Source of the DNA: Silene conica
Lineage: Eukaryota; Streptophyta; Magnoliopsida; Caryophyllales; Caryophyllaceae
DNA length: 64,000 bases
Direction of reading: 5' to 3'
NCBI GenBank assembly: GCA_029255685.2
Contig: CM055314.2
Coordinates: 39,004,790 to 39,068,789 of the forward strand
Shown: positions 61,398 through 64,000 of the stretch, in pieces
Layout: each line of letters opens with the position of its first letter
How positions within the stretch are numbered: the stretch's first letter is position 1
Position numbers and translations under genes: made by a program
Notes under the pieces: generated by a model
What the model was told of the DNA's origin: nothing
Databases searched by the model: none
Seen by the model: only the letters and a program-made list of their open reading frames with translations

Positions 61398-62644
61398 ATG
61401 ACGAAAAAGGAAGGTATGCTCATAGACCGTCTTTTACCATATTCGGTGCATGCGGGTCGTTTTTACCCGACTTGGTGGGTAGACGGAGTTCCTGCCCTTA
61501 AGTTCTTTAAAAACTTTCTTTTATTTCAAGAATGGGTTTATATAAGTAGTTTTTCGGGTCTGATTTTTCCGATTGAGTTGGTTCAGTTTTATGCTTCGGT
61601 CAAGTTAGTCGATGATGGTGTTGTGGCTGTTGTTAATGGAAAGGAAATTGGGATTTCTGTGGACGACATGTGTAGGGTCTTTCGGTTAAAGAACGAAGGG
61701 CTCGTTCTTGATCCGAGTAAGGAATGGTCTAATGTCACTAAAGTTGAAAAGATGCAAATTAAAAAATACTTTGATAATGAAGCTACCGAAGTCAGTCCCT
61801 TGCTCACAAATTCGTTTAATCCCAAGTTAAAGTTCTTTGTTAATTTTCTCTGGAACTCGGTCTTGCCACGACGGGTGGTCGTGACAAACTTAGTTGTTGT
61901 GAAGCGGTTGTGTTGTTTAATTGGTTAACCGGTGTTAAAGTGAATCTAGCATCATTGTTCTTTGCAAAAATTGGACAGATTTCGAAAATCCTGGTTAAGG
62001 AGCGTTTTAGCTCAACTCTTGACATACCCTATGACATGTGGGTATCGGAGTTGTTATTTGATGCCGGAGTTGTCGATGTTGGAAGCTATGGTGTTAGTCC
62101 TAAAGATAGGATGAATGATCGATTAATGAAATTGATGGGTATTTTCGGGAAAGATGGTACTCTGTTATTTGGTCGAGAAAGTGAGGAGGTTAAGGGGATC
62201 GGAAATCTTGGTGTTCTTGAAGGAAAGGTGGATAAGTTGTGCTCGGTTGTGGCTGGGTTGAAGGACACAAAGTCCGAGAATGGTCAAGGGTCGGGAATAC
62301 CGAATGATGGTATTCGGGTATGGATGGAGAAAGTCAGCGAGAGTCTTGAAAAACTCACCCGAGAGATTAAGTTTGTTAAGGCGGAAGTTATCGGGATAAC
62401 TGATCGACATCATTTCTTAACAACTCAAGGGGGTGCGTTGGTTCAAGATAGCCGCGGGTTACGAGAAGACGGAGCTAAGTGTTTAGAGGTGGTGAAAGCT
62501 CTTAGTCTTAAGGTTCTCAACTTCGAGCGTGCCATTGATGCTCAAGGACGAAATGTGGCGAGTTGCCTTGACCGTCTTGACTTGTTGGAATATCGTACCC
62601 GTCCCGAGTTTGTTAATCCCCATATCATCCGTCACCCTCATTAA
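61398..62644 (+). pseudogene. extra ORF of a copia-like element, putative plant transposon protein
   Basis: About 414 codons in two overlapping frames. The first (61398-61928) has an N-terminal region of the type called putative plant transposon protein (YPTWWVDGVPALKFF; ELVQFYASVKLVDDG; VNGKEIGISVDDMCRVFRL). A one-base shift near 61895-61905 moves the reading to the second frame, which runs to TAA at 62642-62644. The C-terminal half is rich in charged heptad-like stretches (SESLEKLTREIKFVKAEV; ALSLKVLNFERAIDAQ), suggesting coiled coil. There is no signal peptide or membrane segment, so I do not call it envelope-like. It lies between post-pol sequence and an LTR, as extra ORFs do in SIRE/Maximus-type copias. 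Function unknown. Confidence 0.6.
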
Positions 62645-63375
62645 GCTTTAGTAGTGTTTTCTATATTTCGTTTTGATTTTGCAGGTTTGGGCTTGGAGTT
62701 TAACCCGTGATTGGATTGGGCCGTGTGGTGGTGTCCGGTTTTCTTATCCATTACTTACCTTTGCCCTTACTTTTCTTTCCCTTTTGCAAACAAATTAGGC
62801 CTTGTTAAGTTTCTGGCCCAATTTTCCCTTATTCCCAATTCGGCCCAGAGGCTTGTATAACTAACTCTTGCACTATCTTTACTTTCGGTCCATTACGACA
62901 TTATGTTACTACTTTTGGCCCAAGTGGCGTATGCTCTTAAACATTCGGCCCATTAGGCTTTCTACTTCATAATTCGGCCCATATGGCTTTATAGTATATG
63001 GTTGTGTGTCATATTTCCGTTCGTATTTCGTGTTTGCATGATTTTAATTACGTTTGTGTGTTTAATTTAAAATTGCATGCTTAGGTTTGTTTCGTATTAT
63101 ATTATTCTAGTCGTTTTATGTCTTTGTTTCCGTCTTTTCAATGATGTCAAGAGGGGGAAAAGAATGCGACCTAGATTACGAATTTGCCTAAGATTGCTCC
63201 TTGTCGTAACGTATTGTCTCTCAAAGTTCTTTTTTAGTAATTGGTTTAGTCTAAAAATAGAAACCCTAGTTGATCTATATTATAAAAGACCAATATTATG
63301 TTGAGGGGGAACGTTACTACGTTACACTTAGACACGATTCTAGGAAAGACTTGCCATCATTAAAAAGGGGGAATT
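62645..63375 (+). other. copia-X spacer with CGGCCCA motifs and polypurine tracts
   Basis: Noncoding. TTCGGCCCA or close forms recur between about 62813 and 62990. Purine tracts occur near 63151 (AGAGGGGGAAAAGA), 63304 (GAGGGGGAA) and 63363 (AAAAAGGGGGAA); the last directly precedes the LTR. Confidence 0.6.
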
Positions 63376-64000
63376 TGTTGAGTAATATATTCTATATAAG
63401 TAATATATTGTTTTATGTTTTAATAATGACAAGTCTAAATAATTATGTTTTATATGCATATGCGTGTAATCGTGCGTTTAAGTGTACAATTAATTATAGA
63501 GCAAAGATCGTAGTTTAATAAAGTGTAATTCAATCAAAGAATTGAAGAAAGATCAAGCTCATGTTAAGTGTCAAGTCTTTTTGAAGATTTACAAGACACA
63601 AGTTTTATTATAATGTCAAGAATCCTTAAGTTATGGATCATTCCTATAACTATTGAAGAAATGAGATTTGCGTGAAATAAGTCAAGCGTGAAGATTTATG
63701 CGTGCTATTAATATATTATTATATATTAATTTAGTAATCTTATAAACGGTTTAAAATATGAATATTCTTTAGTTAACAATAATTAAAATATTTATCTTAT
63801 GAGGTAAATATTTATTCTAAAATACTAAGAATCTTATTTTAACCGTTGTTGTCAATAATCTAAATTCCTAGGGAAACGTGCTTCGAGAAATATATCTCGA
63901 AGAACGTAATTTATGAAGCACACGTTGGGACGTGCGTGGGGAAGCGTGTCAAGGAAGTATTCCTTACGCTTCCTACACAACTACTAACATGTTTCATATT
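63376..64000 (+). repeat. start of copia-X 3' LTR
   Basis: TGTTGAGTAATATATTC follows the tract AAAAAGGGGGAAT, the usual junction for SIRE/Maximus-type copia 3' LTRs. The rest of the window is AT-rich noncoding sequence without an LTR end, so the LTR is longer than 625 bp. Confidence 0.6.

Noticed and set aside
61398-62644. Envelope gene
   Set aside because: No signal peptide, transmembrane segment or fusion-like region; the visible features are a plant transposon protein-like domain and coiled coil.

Overview
This 64 kb window is nuclear plant DNA made almost entirely of transposable elements. No host gene, tRNA, rRNA or organellar sequence was recognised. The evidence for a flowering plant is the element set: a Tekay/Del-like chromovirus (Ty3/gypsy) whose pol ends in a chromodomain-like tail, Ty1/copia elements, CACTA (En/Spm) transposons with TNPD- and TNPA-type genes, a plant L1-type LINE with a C-terminal zf-RVT domain, a Stowaway-like MITE, and short GT..AG introns. 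The species cannot be told from the sequence.

Layout. Positions 1-47165 are one nested stack rooted in an old CACTA element (CACTA-3, visible at 39655-47165). A chromovirus in + orientation (gypsy-A) sits in the tnpD gene of CACTA-3 and ends at 39654; its left end is outside the window. Its 5' LTR is split by a copia element (copia-1, 1-244 and 10862-12208), which is split by an entire CACTA element (CACTA-1, 245-10861, 3-bp target duplication AGT). Its pol gene is split by a second CACTA element (CACTA-2, 17425-35641, target duplication GAA). CACTA-2 was in turn hit by a 5'-truncated LINE (about 19844-23921) and by an antisense sister of the chromovirus (gypsy-B, 24024-34153, target duplication TCAAC). 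From 47166 an antisense copia (copia-outer) interrupts the second gene of CACTA-3. It has itself been interrupted by a sense-oriented copia of the same family (copia-inner, 49111-57701, target duplication CAACT). From 57888 to the right edge lie a short unclassified piece, a truncated antisense chromovirus LTR (to 60479) and the 3' end of another, probably SIRE/Maximus-like, copia (60480-64000) with an extra ORF and the start of its 3' LTR.

Coding capacity. The best preserved genes are the gypsy-B gag-pol (one nonsense codon), the copia-inner gag-pol (one frameshift), the LINE ORF2, the CACTA-1 tnpD (one late frameshift) and the spliced TNPA-like gene of CACTA-2. CACTA-1 and CACTA-3 carry a second gene that joins a TNPA-like N-terminus to a C48/ULP1-type cysteine protease; CACTA-2 carries a TNPA-like gene without the protease. 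TNPD is the presumed CACTA transposase and TNPA-like proteins bind the subterminal repeats, which are clear in CACTA-1 (GACGCAAA type) and CACTA-2 (TTTGCGACGG type).

Most striking structures: the four-level nesting, sister LTRs that differ by large microsatellite expansions, a 109-bp-arm hairpin in the end of CACTA-2, a foldback at the start of the CACTA-2 tnpD, an array of GGTCGGTCGACC palindromes in the copia leader, and a duplicated polypurine tract/LTR start in every copia copy.
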